Counted from the stretch's first letter, positions 1 to 8,823 are shown. The stretch is 61,036 nt of DNA from UBA8919 sp041658185 (GCA_041658185.1 JBBAAR010000014.1:1-61036), one strand, 5' to 3'. The notes: generated by a model not told the origin, from the letters alone. Program-made: numbers and translations.

Positions 1-186
1 CCCCGAATTTTTCGAGTTATTCACACTCATACAAAAATCCTGCGACGGAAAATTACAGAAAATTTCCGTTACAAAACCGGCGGGGAAATTTATTTTATCT
101 GAAAAAATAATTCCAAAAATAGTTTTCATATCGTTCATCATAACCGGCGAAAGCACAACAAAAACTTGCATTATACTTTTCTGCAT
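1..186 (-). CDS. Partial hypothetical ORF running off the left edge
   Basis: An open frame of 62 codons starts with ATG at 186 and is still open at base 1. It begins MQKSIMQVFVVLSPVMMND. I do not recognise it. A TATACT hexamer lies about 8 bases upstream of the ATG, so the real start may be the second Met (171) or further in. It follows the response regulator on the same strand. It could be a chance ORF. Confidence 0.3.
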   Translation of the reverse strand, partial: MQKSIMQVFVVLSPVMMNDMKTIFGIIFSDKINFPAGFVTEIFCNFPSQDFCMSVNNSKNSG

Positions 187-295
187 ATTAAAAGTATAAC
201 ATAAAGTTGTGAAGTTTTTGCGAAAGTTTTGCAAAATCTTTGCGAATTTTTTTTTCTATTCATAAACAAAATTTATACCCGATACTGTACTCTAC

Positions 296-634
296 TCATA
301 AATGTTCCATGAGTTCAGTTACCGAAAATGGTTTTGTTAAACATACGGCAGCGCCGAATTTCTTTGCATCTTCAAGAGCCAAATGGTCGCTGCTTATTGC
401 TATTATTTTACACTCCGAAAAATATTTTTTTACATGATTGATGAGGAAATGTCCCGATACCTCGGGCATGTTTATGTCGGTTATCAGGACGTCGTAGTGG
501 TTCTCCGTGAATTTCCAGATGGCGTCGGTAACGGATACGGCAGTGTCAACAACACTGTGGTCGTATTTAAGCACTGCAGAACTTAAAAATCTGCATACAT
601 CCGCATTATCATCAACAATTAAAATCCGTCCCAT
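296..634 (-). CDS. Single-domain response regulator (CheY-like receiver)
   Basis: A receiver domain of about 112 residues with no output domain. It has the acidic pocket at the end of beta 1 (ILIVDDN), the phospho-acceptor Asp in DVLITDINMP, a Ser in IAISSD at the switch position and the conserved Lys in LTKPF. I chose the ATG at 634 because the domain begins there; the longer frame adds 33 residues unlike any receiver. Proteins like this are phosphorylated by histidine kinases and signal by protein contact. No kinase is visible in the window, so its partner is unknown. Confidence 0.85.
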   Translation of the reverse strand: MGRILIVDDNADVCRFLSSAVLKYDHSVVDTAVSVTDAIWKFTENHYDVLITDINMPEVSGHFLINHVKKYFSECKIIAISSDHLALEDAKKFGAAVCLTKPFSVTELMEHL

Positions 635-894
635 AATTTCCCGACAGAACAGCAATCCTGCAAGCGGGACAGTATTACGCCCGAGGCGAACACACTTGAC
701 CGGCAGCATACCCGCTTGCAAATCGCACGGCATATCAAATTGACACTATTGTCTATGTTAATTTTACCAAGAAAAAAGATTTCTGTAAATAGGACATTTG
801 GGCAAAAAAGGACTACCTTATTTAGACCTTTGGGCAAGTGAACTATATACATGCACGAAGACACGTCTGCCGGCTGGGACGGGATGAAATGAAA
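635..894. other. Intergenic region without a recognisable gene
   Basis: About 260 bases between the response regulator and a possible small Cys-rich ORF. Short frames exist on both strands but none resembles a known protein. The promoter of the response regulator gene should lie here. Confidence 0.5.
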
Positions 895-1047
895 TTATTT
901 TTTATTTTTCAAGATTTTCTGGGACTCGTTGTCGCACTCGATTCTCCGTTTATACTCGGTACAGTAAAATCTATAGTTCACAATCTGTTTGTGCTTACAT
1001 TTTTTATCTTTATTGTGGCAGAGGAGATGGAACTCGTATTTTTTCAC
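895..1047 (-). CDS. Possible small Cys/His-rich protein
   Basis: A 50-residue frame from GTG at 1047 to TAA at 895, too short for routine ORF calling. It carries four Cys and several His (LLCHNKDKKCKHK, RFYCTEYK, IECDNE), which could bind zinc, and is rich in Lys and Arg. There is no clear ribosome binding site and it starts with GTG, so it may be a remnant. It sits between the response regulator and an AlbA_2 pseudogene in a decaying stretch. Confidence 0.25.
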   Translation of the reverse strand: MKKYEFHLLCHNKDKKCKHKQIVNYRFYCTEYKRRIECDNESQKILKNKK

Positions 1048-1120
1048 ATTTATTTAATTTTATAAAATCGCCTTTCTTTTTGACAACACATACATTAGGG
1101 AACGTAGCATCACGATTGTG

Positions 1121-1555
1121 TCAGTGTTTAGATTCATTATACAGTTTTTTCCCTTTTTCAGTAATGATGTATTTTTGCTTGGGATTGTTTGGTTTATCAG
1201 GTATGGTTAAAGAAAGCCAACCGTTTTTAACTAACGGAAAGATATAATTATACATCACAGTAGGTCTATGTTTTAATCCCAAATTATTCATTATTCCTTT
1301 AAGCGAACGCGGTCTTATACAATATTGAAGAATTTTCTTGTTCGGTGCTTGTTCGGTGCTTGTTTTTCATTTCTTCTACTTTTGAAATTTTTTTCCAATC
1401 TTTTTTACACCAAGTATTATCCAGCCGCCGGCTGTATTTGAAAAGGCACTTACCGTTTCCCATATATTTTTAGGGAGTTCGGATTTAGATTCTTTTACCT
1501 CAAAATCTTCCCACTCAATATCTTGCAATTTTTGTATAAGTTCTTGTTTAGTCAT
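1121..1555 (-). pseudogene. Remnant of an AlbA_2-domain (Schlafen/divergent AAA-4 type) DNA-binding protein
   Basis: The 5' part (ATG at 1555) encodes MTKQELIQKLQDIEWEDFE, then FEVKES and SAFSNTAGGWIILGV, the signature of AlbA_2 domains (PF04326), and hits a TAG after about 60 codons. A second frame downstream encodes a C-terminal winged helix (SLKGIMNNLGL, then LVKNGWLSLTIPDKP and KYIITEKGKKLY) and ends at the TGA at 1121-1123. Intact family members are several hundred residues long, so the middle has been deleted. An 11-bp direct duplication (ttcggtgcttg twice, about 1341-1364) lies at the junction. Confidence 0.7.
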
Positions 1556-1738
1556 AAATAATAACTTGTTTTTCTACTGGCTTGGGTCATTGCCCGCTTT
1601 TGGCAAGGTCAAAATGCTTTATATGATTTTATTATACCTTTGCAAAATAAAAAAATCAAGCATTTTTACGCTCATATTGTTCACTCCTCTCTTGATGTCG
1701 TCGGCAATCAGAATCTCAATAATCTTTTCTTTTTCCAT

Positions 1739-2656
1739 TTATTTCTTATACCGATAAACAAACGCACGGTTGAAATAATCAATGGAGTATTTCGGGTCGA
1801 GTGTTAACGCTTCGCCGTAATTATCTACCGCGTGGTCATATTCCTGTTTGGCTGTGTAAATAATTCCTCGGAGAATGTAATAAACGCCAACACACATCGG
1901 ATCAAATTCTATTGCTCTGTTTAAATCATTTAACGCTTTATTGAGGTCGTCTTTTTTGTAATAGATATTTCCGCGGTTATAATATGCCGCTGACAATCCC
2001 GAACATAACTTGAGCGCTTTGTTGAAATCCTTCATCGCTTTTTTGAGGTTTCCTTTTTTGAAGTAAACATAGCCCCGATTGTTGTATGCACATTCAAATT
2101 TCCTGTTTAGTTCCAGTGACTTATCAAAATCCTGAATTGCACGGTCATAGTCCTTCATTTCGCTATAAATAATCCCGCGGCTGTTGAACGCAAAATAATT
2201 CTCCGGTTGATGGCTGAGCACATCGTTAAAATAATTTATTGCTTCTTCATATAGTTGCTCGTCGCTGTATGCGAGCCCTCTATCATGACAACCAACAGCA
2301 TAACAGTATTTTGAATCAAGTTCTGTCACCTTGTAAAATTCCGCTATCGTAGTAACATATTCCTTCCTGTCACCGCAACGTTCAAAGAACAGGCAGTTGT
2401 AATAAGCGCAAGCATATTGAGGATTTTGTAGTATCGCCTCGTTAAAGTCCATTCTTGCTTCATCATACAGCCCTTTGTTCCGATAACATCTTCCGCGTTC
2501 GTAGTAAGCGTCGGCTTTGATATTTTCTCCGTCGGTTTCGTTCCAGCACTTTATTGCCTCGGTGTAGCATCTGATTTTATCGTCGGGATCGGTTGAATTA
2601 TCTCCCTTTTCCAGCCAGTAAAAAAAACTATTTTCTGAACTAATATTTTTCTGCAT
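1739..2656 (-). CDS. Tetratricopeptide repeat protein
   Basis: A 305-residue protein made almost entirely of TPR units from about residue 45 to the end. Typical segments are AYYERGRCYRNKGLYDEA, AFNSRGIIYSEMKDYDRAI, AYNNRGYVYFKKGNLKKAM and AYYNRGNIYYKKDDLNKAL. It has no signal peptide, membrane segment or enzymatic domain. TPR arrays are protein-interaction scaffolds. It is the last gene of a minus-strand run with a coiled-coil protein, an HNH endonuclease and a Clp-N/zinc-finger protein, so it may scaffold a complex of those products; that link is inference. Confidence 0.85.
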   Translation of the reverse strand: MQKNISSENSFFYWLEKGDNSTDPDDKIRCYTEAIKCWNETDGENIKADAYYERGRCYRNKGLYDEARMDFNEAILQNPQYACAYYNCLFFERCGDRKEYVTTIAEFYKVTELDSKYCYAVGCHDRGLAYSDEQLYEEAINYFNDVLSHQPENYFAFNSRGIIYSEMKDYDRAIQDFDKSLELNRKFECAYNNRGYVYFKKGNLKKAMKDFNKALKLCSGLSAAYYNRGNIYYKKDDLNKALNDLNRAIEFDPMCVGVYYILRGIIYTAKQEYDHAVDNYGEALTLDPKYSIDYFNRAFVYRYKK

Positions 2657-2692
2657 ATTGAACCTCCTAAACCTTTCAGGTTTTTTGAGAAT

Positions 2693-3115
2693 TTATTTTT
2701 CAGCCATTTCATACGCTTTTTTTATCGATGTTTTGAGTGTCATTTCATATTCTTTTCTTAATGCCGGGTTTCTGTTGACTTCTCTTCTATCAAATTTACT
2801 ATTTACTTTTCCGATAACCTCATCAAGCATCGCTATTTCTTTTTCTATAAGGTTTAATTCTTCTTCCAGTTCCCGCACTTTATCAAGGTTTCCTGCTTTT
2901 TTTTCTTCATCAATAATAACTTTTAGATAACCTGCGTTGCCAGCCATTATGAGTCTTCTGAATTGCGGACTGTCTTGTATTTCTTTTTGGAACCACTTTT
3001 CATCCCTATTCCATTTCCAGTTTTCTATTAATTTGTTAAAAGGCCAAGGTGCATTTCTGATGATTTTACATAGCATCAATTCAGTTAATATTGTCCAATT
3101 AATTTTTAACATCAT
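2693..3115 (-). CDS. Hypothetical protein with central coiled coil
   Basis: A 140-residue protein I do not recognise. The N-terminal half has aromatic-rich stretches (PWPFNKLIENWKWNRDEKWF). Residues about 60-105 (EEKKAGNLDKVRELEEELN and onward) look like a charged coiled coil, and the C-terminus is basic. It begins MM, and its first ATG overlaps the stop of the upstream HNH gene by four bases, so the two are probably translationally coupled. It may be an accessory subunit of the HNH protein. Confidence 0.6.
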   Translation of the reverse strand: MMLKINWTILTELMLCKIIRNAPWPFNKLIENWKWNRDEKWFQKEIQDSPQFRRLIMAGNAGYLKVIIDEEKKAGNLDKVRELEEELNLIEKEIAMLDEVIGKVNSKFDRREVNRNPALRKEYEMTLKTSIKKAYEMAEK

Positions 3116-3540
3116 GGACTCCTTTTTTTACCAATGTCCAGGACAATAACTCTTGCGAATTTAATAAATTCTGACCAGGCTCTTAGAGTTAGAATAAACT
3201 TGCTCTCATTTTTCAGTTCCCAAAGTTTGCGTCTGATAAATTTCCGTATTGGTCTTATGAATATGTAATATATTCTCGGATGCGGAAGCGCCGGGCGTTC
3301 ATTCTCAGCTTTTTTTTCGTTACATTCCCTGCAACAGATGCGAAGGTTGGACAGACGATTCGTTCCGCCGTTATACCGTGCCTGATAGTGGTCAATTGTA
3401 AAGCACTCTAACCGGTATTCCCTATCACAGATATAACAGAAGGCATACATCTCGCCGTTGATTATCTCGTATCCGTCGCGCCGCGCCAATTTTATTAGTC
3501 TTTTCCGACGATAAATTGAACTATTTTTAATCATCACCAT
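3112..3540 (-). CDS. HNH endonuclease
   Basis: About 142 residues from the ATG at 3540 (3534 is an alternative start). The core is a zinc-bearing HNH/beta-beta-alpha nuclease fold: CYICDREYRLECFTIDH, then YNGGTNRLSNLRICCREC and NEKKAENE. It has the two CxxC pairs, the catalytic His of TIDH and the Asn of SNL. A basic C-terminal tail may bind DNA. The longer frame back to 3624 overlaps the upstream gene by 90 bases and is less likely. Family members cut DNA in phages, introns and defence systems; here it lies between two unfamiliar genes. Confidence 0.8.
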   Translation of the reverse strand: MVMIKNSSIYRRKRLIKLARRDGYEIINGEMYAFCYICDREYRLECFTIDHYQARYNGGTNRLSNLRICCRECNEKKAENERPALPHPRIYYIFIRPIRKFIRRKLWELKNESKFILTLRAWSEFIKFARVIVLDIGKKRSP

Positions 3541-4427
3541 AACGCAAGAACATCCTCCGTTTGAATCTGCTCGGCATCGGAACTTGACTTTATGAACGCA
3601 GCTGTTCTCAAACAAATACTGCATTCTTTTAAGTGTTCCTCAAGAGCGACTTTTTCAAGTATCTCCGGCGGCGTTTTCAAACATTTATATATCTGATATG
3701 TGGAAGCGGGGCAATTCGCACCGGCAGCGGAGACGTCAGCGGAGTTCATAGCCGTTAATCCCCCATTATTTGAACTGAAAATATCTCCGATTCCGGAATT
3801 ATTATCTTTTAAGAAGAGCAGAAAATCAGAGAGAAACTGCTGCGGTTTGAAACCCATTCTTTCAAGTGTTTTAGAAAGAACGCTGTTTTTAGCCATTAAC
3901 GCTAATAGTAGAAACCGTGTATCTATGTAGGTTCCAAATTTCGCAGTCAATGCCAACAATTGGTTTTCGCAGGACACAATATTATCTTCAACAAATTCTT
4001 TGAACATTCCGGTTATTTCTTCTTTTTTGATATTTTTCTCTCTTAAGAATTTTCCAGCGCTCCCGTGTTTTTCGGATATTAAACCAATCAAAACAAAACC
4101 GGAATGGACTGTTCCGTCGGCAATCTCGCTGCTCTTATCCGCTTCCTGCTCTGCGATATCCAGTACTTTTTCCGCAGAACAACTCAACAACGCCAACTGC
4201 CCATATTTTTTCGTAATATCTAAAATAACGGTTGTAACGAAATCATATATTTTTTCATTTTTCGCAGGACGGCAGAAAACATTTCCATCATTGTTATACC
4301 CGGCTATTGCCAACGCCTCTGACGGTGAAGAAGCCTGAACCGGCGCCGCAATACCTTTATTGGAAATGACATAGTGAATAGGGGGATAATAAATCACTCT
4401 GTCAAAAATTCCGTCGTCGTTCGGCAT
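3534..4427 (-). CDS. Clp N-terminal repeat protein with C-terminal zinc-finger-like segment
   Basis: A 297-residue protein. Residues about 85-205 look like a pair of Clp-N repeats, the four-helix substrate and adaptor modules of ClpA/ClpC: KVLDIAEQEADKSSEIADGT...HSGFVLIGLISE and LTAKFGTYIDTRFLLLALMA. No AAA+ ATPase domain follows. The last 45 residues (EEHLKECSICLRTAAFIKS) have the H-x3-C-x2-C pattern of anti-sigma-type zinc fingers. A sigma-70-like gene lies two genes upstream at 5279-6031, so this could be an anti-sigma or adaptor protein. That role is inference. Confidence 0.55.
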   Translation of the reverse strand: MPNDDGIFDRVIYYPPIHYVISNKGIAAPVQASSPSEALAIAGYNNDGNVFCRPAKNEKIYDFVTTVILDITKKYGQLALLSCSAEKVLDIAEQEADKSSEIADGTVHSGFVLIGLISEKHGSAGKFLREKNIKKEEITGMFKEFVEDNIVSCENQLLALTAKFGTYIDTRFLLLALMAKNSVLSKTLERMGFKPQQFLSDFLLFLKDNNSGIGDIFSSNNGGLTAMNSADVSAAGANCPASTYQIYKCLKTPPEILEKVALEEHLKECSICLRTAAFIKSSSDAEQIQTEDVLALW

Positions 4428-4437
4428 TTTTTTATCC

Positions 4438-5133
4438 TCACTTGATTCTTTCTAACCGCAAACCTGCTTCGGTTATCACTTTTTCCTTAAACGCATCTTT
4501 TATTTTCATATCCTCATCCTGATGGTATGTGCCGTCAACCTCAACTGCGAATATCGGCGAGCCGTCATAATTACAGATGAGGAAATCAACTCTGCAGGTA
4601 AGAAAATACCCTCTGTGCCATTTTTCCGTGAATAGATGCTCCACTGCTTTCCTCTCAATAAATGCTGAAAGTTGCATCTCAGGGAATACATACTCGTGCT
4701 GTTTTTTCAACTCCAAATATATTCCGAATACCTTATTTGTTTCCATTATCGGTCTTGTCTTCCGCTGCCCCAATCTCTCAAAAACGGTTTGCAATGTGGG
4801 ATTGAATATATATGCATTCTCAAACACTTCGCCGAAATAGAACAGGTAATCCAGACGGTCAAACTTTTTCACGAGTGATAGTGCTATTTCTTTTGAAACT
4901 CCGAATCTGCGGCGGGCCGGTTCTAAATCCTTTTCACACGCGAGCATTCCAAGAAACCGAAATTCAGGATATGGCAGAGTTAAAAAAGTGGTTCTGAAAT
5001 TATCTACAACCGCATCCATCCTCGCCATTTTTTCTTTTAGTCTTCTACAAATATCCGAAATCGCATCCAACCTCGATAACCTTGCACTTTTCTCTTCGCT
5101 GATTTTAATCTCATCGTTTTTTGTATCAATCAT
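4438..5133 (-). CDS. DUF2726/DUF559-like PD-(D/E)XK nuclease-fold protein
   Basis: A 231-residue protein. The C-terminal third matches the DUF2726 and Vsr-like nuclease pattern: VDFLICNYDGSPIFAVEVDG followed by YHQDEDMKIKDAFKEKVI and EAGLRLERIK. The D of VDFL and the E-x-D of VEVDG would be the metal ligands. The first 110 residues are helical and may bind DNA or protein. It sits 10 bases upstream of the Clp-N gene. Such domains occur in mobile elements and repair proteins; the substrate is unknown. Confidence 0.65.
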   Translation of the reverse strand: MIDTKNDEIKISEEKSARLSRLDAISDICRRLKEKMARMDAVVDNFRTTFLTLPYPEFRFLGMLACEKDLEPARRRFGVSKEIALSLVKKFDRLDYLFYFGEVFENAYIFNPTLQTVFERLGQRKTRPIMETNKVFGIYLELKKQHEYVFPEMQLSAFIERKAVEHLFTEKWHRGYFLTCRVDFLICNYDGSPIFAVEVDGTYHQDEDMKIKDAFKEKVITEAGLRLERIK

Positions 5134-5278
5134 TTTTATCTGCGATCTCCTTCGGCCGTGGCAGTCGGCGTTACCCTACCGCCTGCCACAACCGTTATTT
5201 CCCGTTTCCTTTCAATCCTCCTTATCGACCTTTGCCTCTACTGGTTAATATAAACGGAAAAAGTCCGAACGTTAACCC

Positions 5279-6031
5279 CTAAATTTGCTTTCTGAGAAAT
5301 TCCAGCACTTTGTTTTCTATATTGAGGACACCCACTTTTGAGTAATGGACAATTTTTCCCGTCTCAGAAAGTGACAGCGGCTCACAATATCTTCGCGAAC
5401 CTACGCCGTGCCGCAGTTCAATTATTTTTTCCGATAGCGGATGAATCTTTCCATTCGCCTTTTTCAAAACTTTGAGAATGTCATCTACTTTCAGTTTTAT
5501 CAGCCACCGGGACATTTCATCATCGGGAAGCACATCCTCAAATTTAAGAGGGTTGCCTTCTTTATCCTCACCGATTACCTGTGAAAGATATGTCACTGGG
5601 TAAAGATTAAGCGGCTCGGTCTCTTTACAAAGCAGCATATTTTTTTTCCGGTTTTTTTCATATTGAGCAATGAGTTTCTCGCCTTCATCACGACTGTGAA
5701 CCGTGTGCTTATAAAACTCGCGCTTAATTTGGATTTGTATATACCGGACGGCGATTGAATAAAAACACTGTCCACGCCTACAATCAAAAGCTTCAATTGC
5801 TTTTTGTAAGCCAATGCTACCCGCCTGAACAAGGTCCATCGGAGACACCCCGCACCTTCTGACATTTTCCAGCCAATTCCTCACAAGAGAGCAGACGAGC
5901 CGCTGGTAGCACTCCACCACCGTTTTTACATCGCAATCGCACTTGGTTGAAAGCAGTTCCATCAACTGCCTATATTTAAGGAACGGGTATTTTTTTACCC
6001 GTTCACAATACTCAAAAAAATCCAAAATCAT
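5279..6031 (-). CDS. Sigma-70-family RNA polymerase sigma factor
   Basis: About 250 residues from the ATG at 6031, chosen because GGAGG lies 8 bases upstream; the longer frame to 6094 starts inside a hairpin. Region 2 is clear (VSPMDLVQAGSIGLQKAIEA, CFYSIAVRYIQIQIKREFY). Region 4 is a HTH near the C-terminus (KIIELRHGVGSRRY...LSLSETGKIVHYSKVGVLNI). A linker of about 60 residues lies between. It would redirect RNA polymerase to element or stress promoters. A strong hairpin with a U-tract directly precedes its ribosome binding site, suggesting attenuation. Confidence 0.8.
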   Translation of the reverse strand: MILDFFEYCERVKKYPFLKYRQLMELLSTKCDCDVKTVVECYQRLVCSLVRNWLENVRRCGVSPMDLVQAGSIGLQKAIEAFDCRRGQCFYSIAVRYIQIQIKREFYKHTVHSRDEGEKLIAQYEKNRKKNMLLCKETEPLNLYPVTYLSQVIGEDKEGNPLKFEDVLPDDEMSRWLIKLKVDDILKVLKKANGKIHPLSEKIIELRHGVGSRRYCEPLSLSETGKIVHYSKVGVLNIENKVLEFLRKQI

Positions 6032-6055
6032 TATTATAACCTCCAGATTTTTGAA

Positions 6056-6101
6056 ATAAAAAAACCGCCGGCAGTCCCGATTTAACGAGACCACCAGCGG
6101 C
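6056..6101 (-). terminator. Hairpin with U-tract just upstream of the sigma-factor gene
   Basis: Arms 6064-6079 and 6086-6101 form a stem of about 16 bp (with GU pairs) on the minus strand, followed by a run of seven or more U. It resembles an intrinsic terminator for the primase gene, yet only about 25 bases separate it from the next start codon, so it may act as an attenuator. Confidence 0.75.
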
Positions 6102-6189
6102 TTTTAGTCTAACTACACCATGCCAACAATTACCAATTTTTATTCATAGAATTTTTGCTTCTTATCCTCCTTTTTTGATTCCGGGTTTG

Positions 6190-7167
6190 TTATTTTAGCC
6201 CGATAGATTCTTTTTCTAATTTAAGCATATTTTCTACGGAACCAATATTATTTAGATAATCCATCAAATAACATTTCTCACCTTTTCTATCTGTCAATTT
6301 TACGATTCTTATTGTTTTTCCAATTGATTTCATTGCCCGGATTAATTCTGTTTCATTTGTGCAATATCCGGAGGAAAAATACGTTACAGCCCTTTTCCCA
6401 AAGAACTGCTTCTCCTTCCACTCTTTTGGAATTCCAGTTGTACTTTCCGTACAAGATATGGAGCAAATGTCGCGTCTATTGGAAAGAACTAGATTCTGTG
6501 CCAATTGCATCGCATCAAGGATTCGTTCCGCTACCCAGAACTTAGATTTTCCATCCGGTCTGGTTCCCCAGAACGTTTTGTTGATTCCAATTCCTCTTTG
6601 GAGAAAGAAATTGCGCTCTTTAATCGACCGGAGTCCTAAAAATCTCAGTCCTGTATAATATCCTTCAGGGGAAACCACCGGAATAACAAAACAGTTTGAA
6701 AACGGTTGTAGTCGATTATCAGTAATGTTATCACCACACCATCCCACCCGAAATGCCCTTATTGTTTCTTGCAAGAACTTTGTTTCGTCTATTAAGCATT
6801 TAACGAGATGCGGCGATTCCATTAATTTTTGGTGGCTTTTGTTTACTAATACTTCCATTTCTCCCTGAGAAAAATTACTACTAATCTTTGAGAAAATTCC
6901 TAGTCTGTCAATCAATCCGTCCCCAGAAGTTACATCAATCTCCACACAACCAGAATGCTGTTTTTGAAAAGCGTTGAAATTGCCCCAGCTTTGACAAGTT
7001 TCACAGACAAAAACTCCTGTCTTTGTGTTCAACACAGCATTATGTGTTTTTTCCAATGGGCAATTTATAGTAACCATGGGTAATTTCCCATGATATCTGA
7101 TTCTGTGCTTTTGTAAGAATTGAATTACAAAATCTGTAATATCTTTTTTCGGAATATTTATTTTCAT
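6190..7167 (-). CDS. Zinc-finger primase-like protein (DnaG/gp4 type, Toprim-like)
   Basis: About 325 residues from the ATG at 7167 (GGAG seven bases upstream). The N-terminus has a CHCC zinc ribbon: NCPLEKTHNAVLNTKTGVFV then CETC, matching the CPFH...CFGC finger of DnaG and T7 gp4 primases. A Toprim-like segment follows (SKFWVAERILDAMQLAQNL, with the Glu of VAER) after a region including CFVIPVVSPEGYYTGLRFLG. Such proteins make RNA primers at element origins. It forms a likely replication module with the DnaB-N and DUF3987 proteins at 12.6-14.4 kb. Toprim assignment is less certain than the zinc ribbon. Confidence 0.65.
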   Translation of the reverse strand: MKINIPKKDITDFVIQFLQKHRIRYHGKLPMVTINCPLEKTHNAVLNTKTGVFVCETCQSWGNFNAFQKQHSGCVEIDVTSGDGLIDRLGIFSKISSNFSQGEMEVLVNKSHQKLMESPHLVKCLIDETKFLQETIRAFRVGWCGDNITDNRLQPFSNCFVIPVVSPEGYYTGLRFLGLRSIKERNFFLQRGIGINKTFWGTRPDGKSKFWVAERILDAMQLAQNLVLSNRRDICSISCTESTTGIPKEWKEKQFFGKRAVTYFSSGYCTNETELIRAMKSIGKTIRIVKLTDRKGEKCYLMDYLNNIGSVENMLKLEKESIGLK

Positions 7168-7182
7168 TTTTAGCTCCTGCAA

Positions 7183-7218
7183 TAAAAAAAGGGTAGGATG
7201 AATACAACCATCCTACCC
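7183..7218 (-). terminator. Perfect 10-bp hairpin with U-tract upstream of the primase gene
   Basis: gggtaggatg (7191-7200) pairs with catcctaccc (7209-7218), and seven U follow on the minus strand. The primase ribosome binding site starts only about 8 bases after the U-tract. Confidence 0.85.
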
Positions 7219-7287
7219 CTATAACTGCTTTATCCCAACACCGCCATTTATGACAAGGTGCGGGGTTTACTATTCATCATTACATCT

Positions 7288-8052
7288 CTATAACGATTGT
7301 TGTTGCTCTCTTTCTTTTATCCACATCTTGATTTCTCGCTCATCCCATGGAAATCCCAAGGTGTATAACACTGCATCATAGTATTCGGTTCTTGTAATAG
7401 GGCATCCAAACTTCAGTGAAGAATAAGAATACCCTAACTGCTGTCGCAGATGGATTCTGGCGATAATCTGCGATATGTTATACCTGCCCTGGGCGTAGAT
7501 AATAATTAGGTCATGGCAGGTATGGCGTAAATCATACAGTGAGAATATGGTGCCCTTTGGATGATGGACTAGTCCCGCTGATAATATTGATTTGTACCGT
7601 TGGAAGAAAACTGTTATGCTGCGGGGATTTATCCTTCCACAAGACCAGCGGTTGCCTTTATGAATAAGATAAGCATTGGCAGGAGCGCCTGCCATCGCAT
7701 CACTTTTAAGGTAACAATCTATTGCATCGGCAAGATGTGGAACTAAAACCAGAACGAACTGTGGATGCGACCCAACATGATACTTTCCTTTATTTGTTGG
7801 TAAACGCAGAACTGCTCGATTTTTCTCATCTCTGGCCAATAATCCTGTCTTTGGCTCTCTTACAAAATCACTGAGTTGTAATTCAGATATCTCTCTTAGT
7901 CTCAGCCCAGCAAGACAGCATAAGAGAAATACAATTCTCATTTTCATTCTAGTAATTTTTGTACCAATCCTTAGTAGAATTTTTTCAATCAACACCAGTT
8001 CTAACGGGGTAAGGAAAACAACCGGTCTTATAATACCTCTTTCTTTATTCAT
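7288..8052 (-). CDS. Tyrosine recombinase/integrase-like protein
   Basis: About 254 residues from the ATG at 8052, which has GGAGG 8 bases upstream. Box I is AGLRLREISELQLSDF with the catalytic Arg. Box II is SLYDLRHTCHDLIIIYAQ with the second Arg; the usual His before DLRHT is Tyr. The nucleophilic Tyr could be in EYYDAVLYTLGFP near the C-terminus. The N-terminal arm-binding domain is short, which suggests a resolvase-like or dimer-resolution role. It is one of three recombinases in this element. Confidence 0.7.
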   Translation of the reverse strand: MNKERGIIRPVVFLTPLELVLIEKILLRIGTKITRMKMRIVFLLCCLAGLRLREISELQLSDFVREPKTGLLARDEKNRAVLRLPTNKGKYHVGSHPQFVLVLVPHLADAIDCYLKSDAMAGAPANAYLIHKGNRWSCGRINPRSITVFFQRYKSILSAGLVHHPKGTIFSLYDLRHTCHDLIIIYAQGRYNISQIIARIHLRQQLGYSYSSLKFGCPITRTEYYDAVLYTLGFPWDEREIKMWIKEREQQQSL

Positions 8053-8084
8053 GTTTTTAACCTCCATATTTTGTTAAGTATTGG

Positions 8085-8130
8085 GCCGGTCACAAAACTT
8101 TAGGGGCGGAAAAAGAGTTTTGTGACCGGC
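8085..8130 (-). repeat. Perfect 15-bp inverted repeat upstream of the recombinase gene
   Basis: gccggtcacaaaact (8085-8099) and agttttgtgaccggc (8116-8130) are exact inverses around a 16-base loop. No U-tract follows. It lies about 30 bases from the start codon of the recombinase at 7288-8052 and could be an operator, a transcript hairpin or a recombinase site. Confidence 0.85.
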
Positions 8131-8223
8131 TATGAAATAACTATTTGCATAATAGGAAACTTGAAATCTACATTTTCAGATAAGTTTTTTATCGTGAAAA
8201 AATAGTTAAAAGGACTATATCCG

Positions 8224-8823
8224 TCAATTCAAGGAACTTTGGATATAATAGGGCCCTCTTCCATTGTAGCGGATGCTTTTTACCTTTCCCTTTCTACACC
8301 AGCGAACAACTGTATCCCTTCTTTTCCGATGCTTATTAGCAACCGTTTCAACGGTTTCGTATCCTTTTGGTGCAATAAGTTTCCTGGTCTTATGTAAATT
8401 ATTATTAACTTTTTTACATTTTACTTTGTGACCGTTAATTTTAATCTGCCTCTTTAGACAGGCGACTTCCTGCTCAAGATGTTCCAACCGTTCATCTAAT
8501 TTCTCAGGTTGTTTTATCTTGTGATTATATTTATCAGGGTCAAGTTGTTCAATATAATCCGGAACTGGTATCGCCTTGAGGGCAAATTCAATCAGGTGCT
8601 TTCCAAGGATACGGTAATCACCTACGCCCAAATATCTACTGGCTTTTAATTTCTTTTTTTTGCACCAGCGTTGGATTGTCCGAAGACTCTTACCCAACGC
8701 TTCAGCAACTTCTTTGGCAGGGTAGTCATTCAAGGGCTTGACCTTATCAAGACCACGTGATTCTAAATAATCCTTTTGGTCTTGCGTTAATTTTAACTCC
8801 TTTGCACCGTTTTCTTCATTCAT
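8224..8823 (-). CDS. Protein with two MerR/excisionase-like helix-turn-helix domains
   Basis: About 199 residues from the ATG at 8823, preceded by GGAGG and overlapping the stop of the upstream recombinase gene by 8 bases. Residues about 35-80 (YPAKEVAEALGKSLRTIQRW) and 150-195 (ETVANKHRKRRDTVVRWCRK) are two copies of the same HTH-wing unit. A short coiled coil (ERLEHLEQEVACLKRQI) lies between. A double-HTH architecture suits a recombination directionality factor that bends DNA or binds two sites. It is coupled to one recombinase and precedes another. Confidence 0.65.
   Translation of the reverse strand: MNEENGAKELKLTQDQKDYLESRGLDKVKPLNDYPAKEVAEALGKSLRTIQRWCKKKKLKASRYLGVGDYRILGKHLIEFALKAIPVPDYIEQLDPDKYNHKIKQPEKLDERLEHLEQEVACLKRQIKINGHKVKCKKVNNNLHKTRKLIAPKGYETVETVANKHRKRRDTVVRWCRKGKVKSIRYNGRGPYYIQSSLN

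Noticed and set aside
838..1065. Plus-strand 75-codon ORF
   Set aside because: No ribosome binding site and it is the complement of the small Cys-rich frame, which is itself doubtful.
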